From: Tridacna crocea
Lineage: Eukaryota; Mollusca; Bivalvia; Cardiida; Cardiidae
Assembly: GCA_943736015.1 (NCBI GenBank)
Contig: OX031060.1
Location: 18,987,231 to 19,051,230, forward strand
Length of the DNA stretch: 64,000 bases
Direction of reading: 5' to 3'
In this document: in pieces, positions 34,000 through 45,880 of the stretch
Numbering within the stretch: the first letter of the stretch is position 1
How the letters are laid out: the number at the start of each line of letters is the position of its first letter
Notes under the pieces: model-generated
The model's input: the letters and a program-made list of their open reading frames with translations, nothing else
Told to the model about the DNA's origin: nothing
Database searches by the model: none
Made by a program: the position numbers and the translations under genes

Positions 34000-34354
34000 T
34001 AAACGTGGTGGACCCGTAATAGAAAACAACTGTTTCCACTATATCATTATCCTACAAAATTTGCTAAGATTAAAGATGAATATTATTGTACCACTCTCAC
34101 CCAGCCATTTTTTCCTTTTTGTCCTTCCTGGAATTATCATTTATAAATCTAAAACCACTATATTCTGATTACAAAGTGATAATTACCTCCCTTTTCTGGA
34201 AACTGACAAAAGTATCAACAAATAATTTGAAGATTGACATCAAAGGAATTTCTTTTCGGTTAAAAATATGCAAAAGTATAAATCTGTCTTTAAAAACTGT
34301 CAAGAAAATTTATGCCATGCTGCACTAGAAGTATTACGGGTCCACTACCTTAAA
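34000..34354 (+). mobile_element. family H MITE (about 350 bp), unit 1 only
   Basis: Termini GTGGACCCGTAATAG and TATTACGGGTCCACTACC are inverted repeats. Its interior matches 15295-15664. Unit 2 lacks it near 47285. Confidence 0.7.
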
Positions 34355-34649
34355 ACGAAATGGACGTACTACCGTACTTTAGATACAAATAGAGTAGTGC
34401 TACAGTCGGACATCAATTTGGTAGTGCGTTTGCATTTTACCCACCTAAATTACACGTCCTATCCAGACCGCAGCACGGTTTACGATTTCGTTGACTGGAG
34501 TAAGACTTCCGAAGAACAGGATTGGTGAAACATGGGCTTCAGGCATTTTTAGACAAAAAATTCACGTTCTAACTCGATCGCAACCCGTTTTCCGTTTGTG
34601 TCAGGATGGGGTAAGACGATATAAGAACTAGTTTGGTGTGACGGGACTT

Positions 34650-34839
34650 TTCCCCTTTACCAAACGACAAAATTTTGAACTAGTCCATATCGAAAGCATT
34701 TGCAGACAACGAAATAAAAGTGACTGAAAATTTGAAATTTGTTTTGTGAAGGGTAGAAAACATTGTGGGAAAAGGAGAAAATGCTGGTTACCTCTTTCTC
34801 AGGGTGGCCAAAAGTAGGGATTGTGTGGTAATGGGTTAA
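34650..34839. mobile_element. family A MITE, right hairpin arm deleted (unit 1)
   Basis: GAAAATGCTGGTTACC passes straight into TCTTTCTCAGGGTGG. The duplicate at 47606-47826 keeps a degenerate second arm, so the deletion in unit 1 followed the duplication. Confidence 0.75.
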
Positions 34840-34967
34840 GGGGGAAAAACTTTCTCTTTTTCCAATGTGCTTCTTACAATATTTAAACTGCCATATCGCG
34901 GCTACTGCTTACATATTTATGAGCTTTCAGGACATAAAAAAGATCACGTCGATTTTATCAGAATTTT

Positions 34968-35192
34968 TTAACCCTTTGGCTGCACCCTTTGGCTGCTTAT
35001 CGCAACTCACTGACCTTATGCGGACATTGTAGATCAAGATCAGACTGCACAGAACGTGCAGTTTGATCTTGGATCTACACTGCCCGGTAATGAGATATTA
35101 TTCCCAGAAACATAACTTTGAAATAACAATATGTTGGTTTTTACTATCGAATTGGAAATTTCATTTTAGTTATTTAGCAGGATAAGAGTTAA
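34968..35192. mobile_element. family I TTAA MITE (about 225 bp) with GATCAGACTGCAC hairpin
   Basis: TTAACCCTTTGGCTGC to GGATAAGAGTTAA. Centre: AGATCAAGATCAGACTGCAC paired with GTGCAGTTTGATCTTGGATC. Absent from unit 2, where only TTAA (47957-47960) remains. Confidence 0.75.
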
Positions 35193-35418
35193 CTCATTAC
35201 CAAAGGACAAAATTTTTGGACTTGTCCAAATCGAAAACATTTGCAGATGACAAAATAAAGGTGACTGAAAATATGAAGTTTGTTTTGTGAAGGGTAGAAA
35301 ACATTGTTGGAAAAGGAGAAAATGCTGGTTACCAGCATTTTCTCCTTTTCCTACACTGTTTTCTAAAAGCTTCTATTTCAGGGTCGTCAAAAGTAGGGAT
35401 TGTGTGGTAATGGGTTAA
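35189..35418. mobile_element. family A MITE, full length, unit 1 only
   Basis: Shares its left TTAA with the family I element; right end GGTAATGGGTTAA. Absent from unit 2. Confidence 0.85.
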
Positions 35419-35634
35419 ATGAACCTTGATTTAAGAGGACGGTACATTGCTGTTTTAGAGTTTGGGCTAGAATATATGAGCCATGCTCTGACAAAAGGGG
35501 GCTTAGTGCATCTCCGTGACCCATGGTACCTAGCAATCCATGACATACTTGTGGATCCGTAACATCTGCATTTTTGACCTAACAGCCTAATCATGATATA
35601 GACTGGTCCTTGGGTATACACACAATTAACCAAT

Positions 35635-35709
35635 ATCGAAAAGTTTCGGCTCAGGTCAGCCTGCGCGGACTGCGCAGGCTCACCTGGGTTGATACTTTTC
35701 GGAGATGCA
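35635..35709. repeat. CCTGCGCAG hairpin (unit 1, intact)
   Basis: CAGGTCAGCCTGCGCGGACT with its complement. The unit 2 counterpart at 48185-48233 has lost 18 bp (GCGCGGACTGCGCAGGCT), leaving GGTCAGCCTCACCTGGG. Confidence 0.8.
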
Positions 35710-35938
35710 TTAACTCTTTACCAAACGACAAAATTTTGGAACTATCCAAATTGAAAACATTTGCAGACGACAAAATCAATAAGAATCCAAAATTGAAATT
35801 TGATTTGGAAAGGGTACAAAACATTGTGGGAAAAGGAGAAAATGCTGGTTACCAGCATTTTCTCCTTTTCTCACAATGTTTTCAAAAGCACTCTTTCTCA
35901 GGGTCGTTATAAGTAGGGATTGTGTGGTAAAGAGTTAT
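35710..35938. mobile_element. family A MITE nested in a CCTGCGCAG hairpin repeat (unit 1)
   Basis: Inserted at TTAA of GATGCATTAA; splits the hairpin repeat from its other end (AAGCCCCCTTTTTACAGAGC). The duplicate is at 48234-48463. Confidence 0.8.
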
Positions 35939-36108
35939 AAGCCCCCTTTTTACAGAGCATGTTTCATATATCAATTAAAAAAGAAAAGAAAGGGAAAACG
36001 TACATCCAAAATTAGACTGCACAGTTCGTGCAGTCTGATCTATCTGGTGTCTGACAAAGCAACCAAAGACAGATTCATTACTGCACTATTTCATCGTTAT
36101 GCTCCGCT

Positions 36109-36337
36109 TCAACCCTTTGCCACAAAATCCCACTTTTAACGACACTGGGGAAAGAAGGGGTTTGAAAATATAGAGGAAAAAAAGAGAAAATGTTGGTCAA
36201 ACCAGCATTTTCTCCCTTTTCCTTAAATGTAGTCGTTCCTTAAAAAAACATGAATTTCATTTTTTTAGTCACATTTACTTTGTTGTATTGCTAAACATGC
36301 TTTCAGTCTGGACAAGTCAATTTTGTCGTTCAGTTAA
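36109..36337. mobile_element. family A MITE, diverged (unit 1)
   Basis: CAACCCTTTGCCACAAAATC to TCGTTCAGTTAA. The right TTAA (36334-36337) is the empty counterpart of the 48864 insertion. The duplicate is at 48636-48867. Confidence 0.7.
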
Positions 36338-37136
36338 AGGTTTCGATAATTATTTAATATCTGACCAAGTTTAAGCTGCGATAAAACTTCCCTGCCAAGC
36401 CACAGATGTTCTCGTCTGGACGAGCGGTTTTTTTTCGGTATGTCACAACAATGTCACAAATTCCATATCTCAAACAAAGAACAGGGTCAGTATGCACGGC
36501 GCATTCCCAAGAACCGTCTTAGTCTTATCCTCCAGAATTTTCTAATCTTGAAAGAAACACAACTTCTGATTTGTTAAACCATTTGGTTTAGCCAATCAGA
36601 AGTTGTGTAACTTTTAGATTATGAAAGTCTCAAAGTGTAAGACAAAAAAAAAAAAACTCTTAAAAATAGTTGGTGAATACGGATCTAATAGATTTTTCAA
36701 AATTTCTATGTCCCAAAATGATCGCTTCTCGTGACCTTTAGTTCTTTTTGCGGACAATGTAGATAAAGACCAGACTGTAAAAAGTTGCAGTATACTCTTT
36801 GATCTACGATCCACTACCCGGAAGCTAAAGTTAGACCCAAACCATCTTCAACACCACCGAATCTCTCTATTTTATAACCAGTGTCATAGTTCGGTGATTT
36901 CATAAAAGTTAAATGAAACAAATTTATGTAAGATAAAGGGTGTCAACCGTATCGACCGTAAATATTTTGATTAAAACACGTCACGATTTGTCATAAATCT
37001 AACCATAAATGGACAATTTCACGGACAGTTAAGTTACTATGTTACAGTACATCTCTTCAGTTTTTTTGTACATGAAGATCTACCTTTGTTTAGCCTGGTA
37101 TCTTTTGTTATACTAGGATTCTTTATCCTGTAACAC

Positions 37137-37360
37137 TTAACTCATTACCAAACGACAATTTCAGGTTTGTCCAAATCGATAGCATTTGCAGACGACAAAA
37201 TAAAAGTGACTGAAAATTTGAATTTTGCTTTGTGAAGGGTAGAAAACATTGTGGGAAAAGGAGAAAATGCCAGCATTTTCTCCTTTTCCTACAGTGTTTT
37301 CAAAAGGCTTCTTTCCCAGGGGCGTCAAAATTAGGGACTGTGTGGTAATGGGTTGGTTAA
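37137..37360. mobile_element. family A MITE (unit 1)
   Basis: TTAACTCATTACCAAACGAC to GTGGTAATGGGTTGG; hairpin loop shortened (AAATGCCAGCATT). The duplicate is at 49890-50113. Confidence 0.8.
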
Positions 37361-37379
37361 AGATGGGTATTTAGATATA

Positions 37380-38060
37380 ACACATCTCACCAAATTAAAA
37401 AGAATATATATCTCTGAAATTTATATAAAAAAAAAAAATAGAAATCATCAATAATTATTCGGGTATTTAGATATTACACATCTCACCAAATTAAATAGAA
37501 TATACATGTATATCACTGAAATTTATATGGAAAAACAATACAAATCATCAATAATTGAGAATCATAAAACGAAAAAAAAAATTTTTTTTTATGGTGTTCC
37601 CTTAAAAGGCTTTGAAGCCTCTTTTAGTCTTTACCACACAATCCCGACTTTTAATGACCATAAAGGAGAATTCTTTGGAAAACACTGTGGGAAAAAGGGA
37701 AAATACTGGTAATCAGCATTTTCTCCTTTTCCCTCAGTGATTTTTACCCAGTCAAAGAGAGAAATCATCATTTTATCAATGTTTAATTTGTCACCTGCAA
37801 ATGCTTTCAATTTGGTCACATACCAAATTTTTTCGTTTTGTAAAGGGTTAAGGTATATTTAGATTTCGCGCCAGAAATCAAAAAAGCATTGTGAGAATGT
37901 CAAGTGACTGACACGTGACTAATGACACATAAATTCCGTAAGATAACAAACATGTAATTATTTTCCATAATACGGTATCTTCTTCGGACGCTATGGTTGA
38001 AGCTTTGTCTGTGTATTTCCGGTATGTATATGAGCGAATTGCACATGTAATCAAAGTGCT
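37380..38060 (-). repeat. repeat K, reverse copy split by a family A MITE (unit 1)
   Basis: GGTGTTCCCTTAAAAGGCTT, then the MITE 37626-37851, then GCGCCAGAAATCAAAAAAGC and ACTGACACGTGACTAATGAC. Its unit-2 duplicate is at about 50130-50805. Confidence 0.65.
37626..37851. mobile_element. family A MITE nested in repeat K (unit 1)
   Basis: TTTACCACACAATCCCGACT to TTGTAAAGGGTTAA; splits repeat K between AAAAGGCTTTGAAGCC and TTTCGCGCCAGAAATC. The duplicate is at 50375-50600. Confidence 0.8.
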
Positions 38061-38902
38061 GATAGTACTGAAGGCCAGGAAATTGAGGATACAAAACAAC
38101 ACAAGAGGTCAATTTTAATTAATACAAACAGGTAGACGGACAGGGATACAAGCGGATTCCACTAAGCCCCTGGAATTCTTGGTTTTAAAAGGAAATTTTG
38201 AACTGATACTAGAAAGCACCAGCCAGAAACTAATTAAGCCAGAGCTAGGCACGTGCTCACAGTTATGGGGTGTTTGATAATGGCTTAGAATACTTAGAAA
38301 TTTGTCATGCTTGTAAACAATCCCAAGTCAAAATTGAACTATTCAATCGGTGCAATACCAACTTTGGTTACCTAAATTTTCTGAGACATGTGATGTCTTG
38401 TAGTCCTGAATGACGTTATTTTTTACATTTATGACGCAAGAACATTTTTATTTTTATTGATTTCAATGAAAATACATGTAAGATAGGTATCAATGTAAAA
38501 TGTAATGAATAATAAAGAATGGAGTGATACGGCAGTTGGTCATGTTGTCTCTACCTTCCACAAGTCGACGAAATTTCGAACTGGTCATATCTGAAGGAAG
38601 TTGTAGATCAAAATCCAAAGTAGTTCTTCGTGTATATTGAAAAGTAAGATTTTGGGGAAATTGGGAGGAATTGCTTGTTACAAGCAAATTCTCGTTTAGC
38701 CAAAATGTTTGAAACCTAGGGGTACCTGGTTTGATTCTCGGCCGCTCGGTCACATCCTTTTCGAGGACTGAAGATAGTCGTAGCATTTACATACCTCTCA
38801 CCCCTGAATATTGTTTTGAGCATGTAATGCGGGAAAGCAGCCAGTGGCCTGTGGAGAATATTGAGCAACCATGTCTGTGTGGGAAAGCAGCTACTGTTCC
38901 AA

Positions 38903-39108
38903 TGACTTTAACGACCCAGAAGAAGTAGCCTTGTGAAAACATTGTGGGAAAAGGAGAAAATGCTGGTAACAAGTATTTTCTCCTTTTCCCATAACGTTTT
39001 CTACTCTTCTAAATTCAAGTTTGACTTTTTGATAACCTGTTTATTTTGTCGTCTGCAAATGATTCCAATTTGGACAAGTCTAAAATTGTTGTGTCTGGTA
39101 AAGTTTAA
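38903..39108. mobile_element. family A MITE, duplicate in unit 2
   Basis: Copy of 22072-22280 carried by the segmental duplication. Confidence 0.7.
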
Positions 39109-39742
39109 TTGATTTAGTTTATAGGCATAATTTTGTTCATAGATAAACTGCCCAGTGATATAAATAACGAAAAATAAAAACGTTTATACGAAAATGTTCT
39201 TTGTATATATACATGTATGTATATGTGTGTTGTGTGTATATAATATTCATATGTATACATGTATGTCTATAGGCCTATATGTACATAAACATACGTTGCT
39301 TCATATTTTATTGAATTATTTTTTCGCATTATTTATTGGCACCATTTATTGGGATAAAGTATGAGTGAAGGATAGGGAAATTCTGATCTCGTATATTGAC
39401 GTTTTTTCATTGACCCAGTTTACCCCTTCCCTTGAATAATTTTGTTAAGAAATAGTATTTCATGGCTGAAGGCCAGCTTGATAATTGAGATCAGAATTTG
39501 CTTTAAAATAGCAAGCGGACTTTCACACATGCTCACAACGGCATCAAATACTGTGTAATTTATCAATCACTATTCTAATGTCATATGCAAGTTCGTGTTG
39601 CTTTGCAACATGATAAGATTCTATCTGTAAGGAACCTGTCAATAGCTCCGTTGATTATGTTCAGGCCACCTGCTGCTTGCTCGTTCGAGTCCCCAATCCG
39701 CCGCTCACTGCTGTAAATCGGTAGAATGACGCACACTATTAG

Positions 39743-39893
39743 TTGTACGGTCAGGTGGCAGGGGACTTGGAAACTTGTTCACGGCTGTGGTTAATCGTAC
39801 AAAATGATCTAAGAATGGCCTTCGGGTCTGGGCGACATGATTAACCACAGCCGTGAACAAGTTTCCAAATCCCCTGCCACCTGACCGTACAAC
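39743..39893. repeat. hairpin repeat L (unit 2)
   Basis: Duplicate of 22912-23062. Confidence 0.8.
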
Positions 39894-40342
39894 GAATTTA
39901 TTATACTGCAAAGTTTTACCCTTTCAAAGCTGGGGGTGACATGATTCAGCACAGCCGTGAACAAGTTTCGAATTCCCCTGCCACCTGACACTACAACTAT
40001 TAATGTACGTGCACGTACATGTACATTAAGGAAAGGCACATGTAGATTTCGGTACATGTGTCGTACATTAATAGACCTACATCTATAATTATTTATTTCA
40101 TGTAAATTTCGTGTTTCGTTGAATTAAATTGGCGCGATATTTATTGGCAACTTTTATTAAGATAAAATTAAGACGAAGGAAGAGAATTTTTACATAGTCT
40201 ATTGACGAAAGTTTATTGACCCAGTTCACCCCTTCTTTTGAATAATTCTAGTCCCCCACCCCACCCCACCCCCCAAAAAAAATAAATAATAATAAAGAAG
40301 GCAATCTTGTTTTTGATAATATTAAGTTCATGACGCCTTGAT

Positions 40343-40533
40343 TTAACCTTTAAGCACACAACGACTAGTTTTAACAATCCTAAAAAAGTAGCCTTTGTAA
40401 AACATTGTGGTGACCTGCATTTTCTCCCTTTTCCCACAATGTTTTCTAATCAATCTCTTGAGCTACGTTTATTTTGTCGCCTGTAAATGCTTTCGGTTGG
40501 GACAATTCTTTTATATGTGTGATAAAGGGTTAA
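40343..40533. mobile_element. family A MITE with half-deleted hairpin (unit 2)
   Basis: Duplicate of 23521-23710. Confidence 0.7.
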
Positions 40534-41109
40534 ACTTATTGGTGAAGAATTTACATTTATTTTTCCCGATTGACAGTTGTTCTTCTGATTGGCTGTCCGG
40601 TTTGAGACATTTTTTTCTTGATTATCAAACAATAGGTATTTTAACACCTACAGTATATTTCTGATTAAAGAGTAATAAATAAATGACAAGCGGGGTGGCG
40701 TTTTATTTGTCACAAAGAATCTATTGTTAAAAACATATAAACAAGCGTTTTGATAGGTTCTACCGCTTGGACGTAATCTCTTCAGAAAAAAAAAAGAGAG
40801 AAAGAGCCGATAGCATTTTTCAGTGAAAATCTGTCTATTGCACTACGGATAACTTCATATGTTTAACATCAAATTAAAGAAAGGAGGAAACGTCGTATAT
40901 TATACCTCATTCTAGGTAAGAAATTTATTTCAGCCGTTACAGTGCCTTTCACAACTGTTCTTGCCTCTGCGGTCGATGTATATCATGATTAGACTATTCA
41001 GAACTTGCAGGCATTCGGGATGAAAAAAATTCTTAGACCGCTTTGATAGGTTTCAACGCCTGGACGTATTCTCTTTAGGAAAAAAAAAGAGCCGATAGCA
41101 TTTTTCAGT

Positions 41110-41282
41110 GACGACAAAATAAAAGTGACTGAAAATTTGAAATTTGTTTTGTGAAGGGAAGAAAATATTGTGGGAAAAGGAGAAAATGCTGGTTACCAGC
41201 ATTTTCTCCTTTTCCCACAATGTTTTCCAAAGGCTTCTTGTCTCAGGTCGTCAAAATTAGGGACTGTGTGGTAATGGGTTAA
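41110..41282. mobile_element. family A MITE, 5'-truncated (unit 2)
   Basis: Duplicate of 27323-27497. Confidence 0.75.
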
Positions 41283-41525
41283 AGAAAGGAGAAAAGTCGC
41301 GCATTATGCTTCATTCTAGGTAGGAAATTTAGTTCAACCGTTACAGTGCCTTTCACAACTGTAGGTGTAGATCATGATTAGACTATACAAATCTTGCAGT
41401 CTTATCGGAGGCGTTCAGGACGAAACAATTTCTTAGAAACTGTTGTGGTCGTCTATCTAGACTTGTCTTGTCTGTGCAATTTATTCGTATGCCGCTTCAC
41501 CCACTATATAACGAAAATGAACTTT

Positions 41526-41751
41526 TTAACTCTACCAAACGACAAAATTTTAGACTGGTCCAAATTGAAAGCACTTGCAGACGACAAGATCAAGATAACT
41601 CAAAAATTGAAATTTGTTTCCAGCAAGGTAGAAAACATTGTGGGAAAAGGAGAAAATGCTGGTTACCAGCATTTTCTCCTTTTCCCACAATGTTTTCCAA
41701 AGTCTTCTATCTCAGGTTGTAAAAGTTAAGGATTGTTTGGTAAAGGGTTAG
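41526..41751. mobile_element. family A MITE, full length (unit 2)
   Basis: Duplicate of 27748-27975 with a short deletion in the left end (ACTCTACC). Confidence 0.85.
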
Positions 41752-41911
41752 GTCGATAGCAAAACCAAAATACACGTATTGCTATTTCAGTGTTGAGACA
41801 GAAATATACCTTCTCATCGGACAACGTAGATTAAAATCAGACGGCACGTTCTCTGCAGTCTGATCTTAATCCACAATGTCCGCAAGAGGTCAGTGACACT
41901 CTCTTAGTAGC

Positions 41912-42133
41912 TTAACCATTTACCCCATGAGGCATTTCTATGGTATCTCTGATTGACCCTAAATAACAGTAAGGATGAAGCCGTTTCTTATGTGCATATG
42001 ACACCTTTTGATAGCATAGAAAACATTGTGACAAAAGGTGAAATTGCGAGCAATTTCACCTTTTGCCACAATGTTTTCCAAAGACTTCTGCAAGCAATGT
42101 GTAGAAATGAGTATCTATGGAGTAAAGAGTTAA
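41912..42133. mobile_element. family B MITE (unit 2)
   Basis: Duplicate of 28136-28357. Confidence 0.8.
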
Positions 42134-42441
42134 GGATCAAGTAAATTTTGTTTGTACCTTGTCATTTATGTCAGTGATTCGTATTGTGCCTTTGTATTTT
42201 GGTGCACATATGTGATATAAACTTGAAATGTAAACGGTTAAAATTCCTATCTCGGGATTCATAAGTATTATTATTTTAAGTAATTAGAGACATATTTGTA
42301 TTGTTACGCTTCTTTGAAAATGTTATAAATGTCAGTGTAGACGCGCACTTGACGAATTTTATAACATGGATGTAACATCAAAATATGCATACTAGCATGC
42401 AGTGTATATGGAATTTTATGTATTACTCAACAAACGATTCT

Positions 42442-42685
42442 AGGACAATTCCCCCGGACCATTGCCCCATGAGGACAATTTCCCCCCCCCGGGACCATTG
42501 CCTGCCGAGGACAAGGAATTGTCTTCGGAGGCAATAGTCCGGGGGGGATTGTCCTCGGGGGGGAAATAGTCCGGGGGGGAATTGTCCTTGGGGGGGGAAT
42601 GGTGGGGGGAATTGTCCTCAGGGGGCAGTTTCCGGTTTCCGGGGGGGGGCAATTGTACGGGGGGCAATTGGGCAATTGTCCTGAT
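42442..42685 (+). repeat. G-rich CAATTGTCC minisatellite (unit 2)
   Basis: Duplicate of 29228-29456, with repeat-number changes (extra TTTCCGG and GGGCAATT). Confidence 0.85.
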
Positions 42686-43467
42686 ATGCAACAAAGTGAT
42701 TTTAAATAAATGACCTCTTTTACCATATATTTCATGCCTGAATTATTGTCGTAACTTAGCTTCGACTAATGTCGTCTGCATGCGGAACTACGTGCACGAT
42801 TTTTAACTCTTATGCCACAAGTAGATTTGTCGTTTCTTTAAAATATACTTAAAACACATGAAATAAACAAGATTTTGCTGATGTAAATGGGCAATAGGTG
42901 GCGGGTGATATAGATCTAAGATGCACCTTCTGTGCAGTCTCATCTTGAGCCATGTCATCCACCAAAGCTCTAATATTTTGACTGTGGCACTCTAAGGTTC
43001 AAACCAGACATTTATTGTTAAGAGAATTTCCGTACTTTGCGATTATACACGATAATATAAATATTCACTCTTTAATTATTCTTTGCACAAAGGTCAATTT
43101 CAGATGTTCAAGATAGCTAGATAGATTTATTGAATACTTATGCATACACATGCATTTCGTACATACAAATAGTAATAACAGTCTGCATATCATTTGCATC
43201 GTCAGATCATGTCGAATAGCGTGTGTAAAGAGGTGCGTATCGGCTGAGATCAAAGTTGCGTGGGTGAAGAGAGAACGCACCTCCTTACACACGCAGAACT
43301 GCAAAAACATTTATATCACCAGGACATTTATCAAATGCACTTTTACAGTGGCAATGAAAATATTGCTCAATGCATCTGCGAAAGTATCTGAGCGATCTGA
43401 GGTGGCCAAACTTTTCGCTACCGGTCGATTTTCTTTATGGCCAAGGACGAATGTATATCTCGTTATT

Positions 43468-44376
43468 AAGGTAGACGACCTACAATACCTCTAGTGCTGC
43501 ATGGCATAAAGTTTTCGTGATAGTTGATAAATACGGGTTTATGCTTATCTTGAAATTATTTGTAGATACTTTTGTTAGTTTCCAGAAAAGGGAGGTAATT
43601 ACTATCTCTCTTTGTAATGAAAATATAGTGGTTGATAATTCTAAAAAGGAAAATCAAAGCGTTGAGAACGAAAAGTGGTATTTGTCAAGGAAACCCATTG
43701 TGTGGAATTAATAGTTTGAAAGAAAAAGAGACATATTGTTCAAATATTGGCTTAAAAGTCGACCCACTAAGCAAACGAATACCTTTTTGGTTGAGAGGAG
43801 AGTGCTCATGTAACTTAAAAACTATAATTTTGAAATATCTTTAGCATTTTACATTTAATTTCCAACATTACAATCAATTACTTCGATCTATAAATATTCA
43901 TGAGCAATCACATGGAGAAGCGCGCAATCATAGGACGAATAAGCCATGGAACGAATTGGTTTAGAACGAAAAAGCAGGCAATTTTGTATCATTGCACCAA
44001 TAAAAGGCTATGAGAGATAGAAGCTTTTTTCAATAAAAAAATAAGTACATGTATCTCAACGATCGATGGCCTCGACTAATGTATTTTAATACGCCATTCC
44101 AAATTACATATCTGAGTGCCACCGAAAAACTCATTTGCCTGAGAAAAAATGAGATTTAATGGGTTTATTTCCTTCGGCTTTGCACAAAATAAGGTACATG
44201 GTTATCAAAATTAAATCTTGAGCTCATAGTGGTATTGTCTTCGACAAATACCACAAAAATGGAAAAGTGGATCGGATAAGTATTACAATATTACACTTTT
44301 TCAATTATAGCAAATTTTGTAGGATAATAGTATAGTGGAAATAGCTGTTTTCTGTTACGGGTCCACCACGTTAAGT
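43468..44376 (-). mobile_element. family H, longer copy in unit 2
   Basis: Duplicate of 30258-31174 with scattered substitutions and small indels. Confidence 0.6.
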
Positions 44377-44536
44377 GGATTGCTACTGCTGATTCATTGC
44401 ATATATATTGCTTTGTATAATCCATTGTGGAGGTACATTTAGCCCCTGTTTACCAGAGCGTGGCTCGAATGGTATGAAGTGAAAATTGTTTGCATTTTTT
44501 ATTCCGCATTGTTTACAATTTGCAGCCATTGTGCCT

Positions 44537-44720
44537 TTAACCCTTTACCGCACTATGACGACCTTTAACGACCATAGGAAAGAAGCCTTTTGGTAACCAA
44601 CATTTTCTCCTTTTCCCACAATGTTTTCTGTTTTTTAGATGAACAGTTGCACAAGTTTTTGAAATTTTCATCTGCAAATGCTTTCAATTTGCACAAGGCT
44701 AAAATCTGGTAAAGGGTTAA
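44537..44720. mobile_element. family A MITE, one hairpin arm deleted (unit 2)
   Basis: Duplicate of 31336-31519. Confidence 0.75.
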
Positions 44721-44748
44721 CCATATCACAGGGAGTTACTCAAACTTT

Positions 44749-44976
44749 TTAACCCTTTACCAGACGACAAAATTTTAGCTCTATCTAAATTGAAAGCATT
44801 TGCAGACAACAAATTCACTGTGGCTAAAATGGTGCAATTGTTTATTGATTGGGTAGAAAACATTGTGGGAAAAGGAGAAAATGCTGGTTACCAACATTTT
44901 CTCCTTTTCCCACAATGCTTTCAAAAGGCTTCTTTTCCAGGGGCGTCAAAAGTAGGGATTGAGTGGTGATGGGTAA
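44749..44976. mobile_element. family A MITE, full length (unit 2)
   Basis: Duplicate of 31548-31776 with one palindrome mismatch (CCAACATT) and a mutated right TTAA. Confidence 0.85.
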
Positions 44977-45471
44977 ATGACCAGCTATTACTCCCCTAGA
45001 TAGCACATGTAAACCTATATGGTAGGAAGTTAAATCCGTATAGCTGAAGGCGAAAAGTCATTCAATATCTATTTCACGGACACAAACTTTTGATAAAAGG
45101 TCTTTTTATCCTTTTGTTAAACTATTACCATAGAAATAGTTTATTTCAAAGCCAAATGAAATGTTTGTGTTACCCAAGTAACCATATCATTTGCAAAGAA
45201 ATATTTCATAATGGAGTTTCGGTTACACTTTTAAGTGTCCGAGGCAAAAACACGGAGAGGGTGGGGTTTGGGTGGGGGGGGGGGGGGGGTCGGGGGGGAA
45301 AGAGACATCTGCGGACGACATCGATCGAGATCAAACTACACAGGAAGTGCAGCCTGATCTTTGATCTTTGCTGTTCGGTTTTGAAAATAACCCTTTAAGA
45401 TCCTGACAGCAGACTTGCAGACTTAAGTAGTCGCCTGATGTTTATGAAATACGCTTAGTTGGTACTTTAAA

Positions 45472-45880
45472 ATAAAACATTCTATTTAATGCTTTCCGGT
45501 AGGATATCGAGAAACAGCAATGAAAATATTTGTCGATCTTACACTAGTACCACCATTGAAAATACCGATTTTTTAAGTTCTTGTTACCTAGGTAAATTGC
45601 GCGTGCCTAATAACCAGATGGGAAATATGACGTCATATACCTTACATTTCTCGCGCTTGACGTAACGTTGCTATGCGGGAGGGTTACGCCACTGGGAATA
45701 ACGGATTTTGATAAAGCTCCTTCCAAAAAGGGTTAAAAGCATGAAATAAATAGAATATTTGTTTTTTTTTTCGATGAAAGATCGAAAGTTATTTCATCTC
45801 GTGAAAATATTACCGATGGTCTCCACTCGATGAAATAAATTTCGATCTTTCACAAAAAAAAAAATATCCTCTATGTCTTT
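45472..45880. mobile_element. unit-2-specific insertion with inverted repeat
   Basis: Unit 1 reads CTTTAAAACAATGTCTTTTGC at about 32240, while unit 2 has about 400 extra bases before ATGTCTTTTGCGG. A hairpin (TTCGATGAAAGATCGAAAGT pairing with AATTTCGATCTTTCAC, 45770-45852) sits near its right end. No coding potential was seen. Confidence 0.55.

Larger units (their letters stand above)
21879..38706 (+). repeat. tandem segmental duplication, unit 1 (16.8 kb)
   Basis: Sequence from 21879 onward is repeated in the same order and orientation from 38707 at a few percent divergence. Examples: the 22912-23062 hairpin matches 39743-39893; 28136-28357 matches 41912-42133; 36614-36814 matches 49370-49567; 38490-38706 matches 51239-51455. 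It is longer than unit 2 by about 4.1 kb, mainly through insertions at 24160-27214, 28500-29072, 34000-34354 and 34968-35418 and retained sequence at 32.6-33.0 kb. Confidence 0.95.
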
